Positions 63,494 to 64,000 of a stretch of DNA of 64,000 bases are shown piece after piece. The stretch's first letter is position 1. Every line of letters starts with the position of its first letter. Origin of the DNA: Globisporangium splendens (lineage: Eukaryota > Oomycota > Peronosporomycetes > Pythiales > Pythiaceae); NCBI GenBank assembly GCA_006386115.1, contig VFIW01000132.1, positions 1-64,000 on the forward strand, read 5' to 3'. The position numbers and the translations under genes were made by a program. The notes under the pieces are model-generated. The model was not told the origin of the DNA, made no database searches, and was given only the letters and a program-made list of their open reading frames with translations.

Positions 63494-64000
63494 CGTGCGA
63501 TGACGCAAAGATTCACTTGGCTCAGTCTTTTCAGATTGCATGGAGGTTAGTTATGCTGCGGTATCATCAAGCTCTACCAGATCATCGGGCAATGGCAAGC
63601 CAATCCGCAGCGCTTCAAATGATGGTCCACAATTGAAACATGGTATTGGTGTTGCTGATCCACATGAAGGAACGACTTGACGGCGGATGTAGCCATTAAG
63701 AAGGTCCCATTAGACGAGACTCTCCACTTGCATCCAATGCAAAATCAACTCACGTTCAGCAAAACAATCAGTGCTTACTGTATAGCACCAATCAACTAGG
63801 ACAAGGGATTTTAGCTGGAATGCCGGACGTGATCTCAGCTCAGCGTGCAACAATCCACGGACTCGCAGGTTTCGTCGAAGGTAAGCGCCTGATCGGCGTT
63901 GCTGTCGAGCCTACGGGATCTGGCGGCACGAGCGACTGCTGGTATCACTGTCACGGATCACGTTCTCCGCCAAGAAGACAAAGAATACCCGAATGCGACT
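63494..64000. other. Window end, nothing firm
   Basis: A reading frame from the ATG at 63820 is open to the window edge (MPDVISAQRATIHGLAGFVE and on) and could be the start of a gene, but no domain was recognised. A GTAAGC that could be a splice donor lies at about 63880. Confidence 0.35.

Overview
The window is nuclear DNA from a stramenopile, most probably an oomycete. The genes are dense, lie on both strands, and are mostly split by short GT-AG introns of about 60-190 nt. Flagellar (zoospore) genes are present. Mucin-like surface proteins have a signal peptide, a Ser/Thr/Pro-rich stalk and a C-terminal membrane helix, and HIS7 is a fused bifunctional enzyme. The genus cannot be named from the sequence alone. 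No rRNA, tRNA, CRISPR array or bacterial operon was seen.

Layout. 0-11 kb: a RING protein cut by the window edge, a possible small secreted protein, a mucin-like membrane protein, the axonemal dynein-assembly WD40 protein DAW1/ODA16, TOM7, a sperm-tail PG-repeat protein and a KIX-like protein. 11.3-14.7 kb: no gene recognised. 14.7-20.5 kb: a multi-exon gene that aligns with Fanconi anaemia protein FANCF, a DEAD-box helicase with a damaged 5' half, and CFAP52. 21-27 kb: a large low-complexity protein, chaperonin CCT4 and a histidine-phosphatase family enzyme. 27.8-34 kb: an accessory region with a retroelement RNase H remnant, a near-perfect 24-bp hairpin, two more mucin-like surface proteins and weakly conserved short repeats. 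34-55.5 kb: HIS7, a coiled-coil protein, PPP4R1-like, PRELI-like, ZNF593/BUD20-like, ELMO-domain, CLASP, CRIPT and KRI1. 55.5-64 kb: a PHO80-type cyclin, a stand-alone methyltransferase related to the C-terminal domain of OvoA, casein kinase 1, and a decayed second copy of the cyclin.

How the genes relate. DAW1, the PG-repeat protein and CFAP52 all serve the axoneme and lie within 16 kb. KRI1, ZNF593/BUD20 and perhaps the helicase act in ribosome biogenesis (cytosolic, and organellar for the helicase). TOM7 and the PRELI-like protein act at the mitochondrion. The surface proteins near 3 kb and 29-32 kb share one architecture and are probably part of the cell coat or host/substrate interface. 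CCAAT boxes cluster 70-190 bp upstream of CCT4, HIS7 and the ZNF593 homologue.

Limits. Exon junctions are read by eye from splice consensus and homology. In DAW1, FANCF and above all the helicase, some junctions do not keep phase or the frame breaks at homopolymers. This could be base-call error or real decay.
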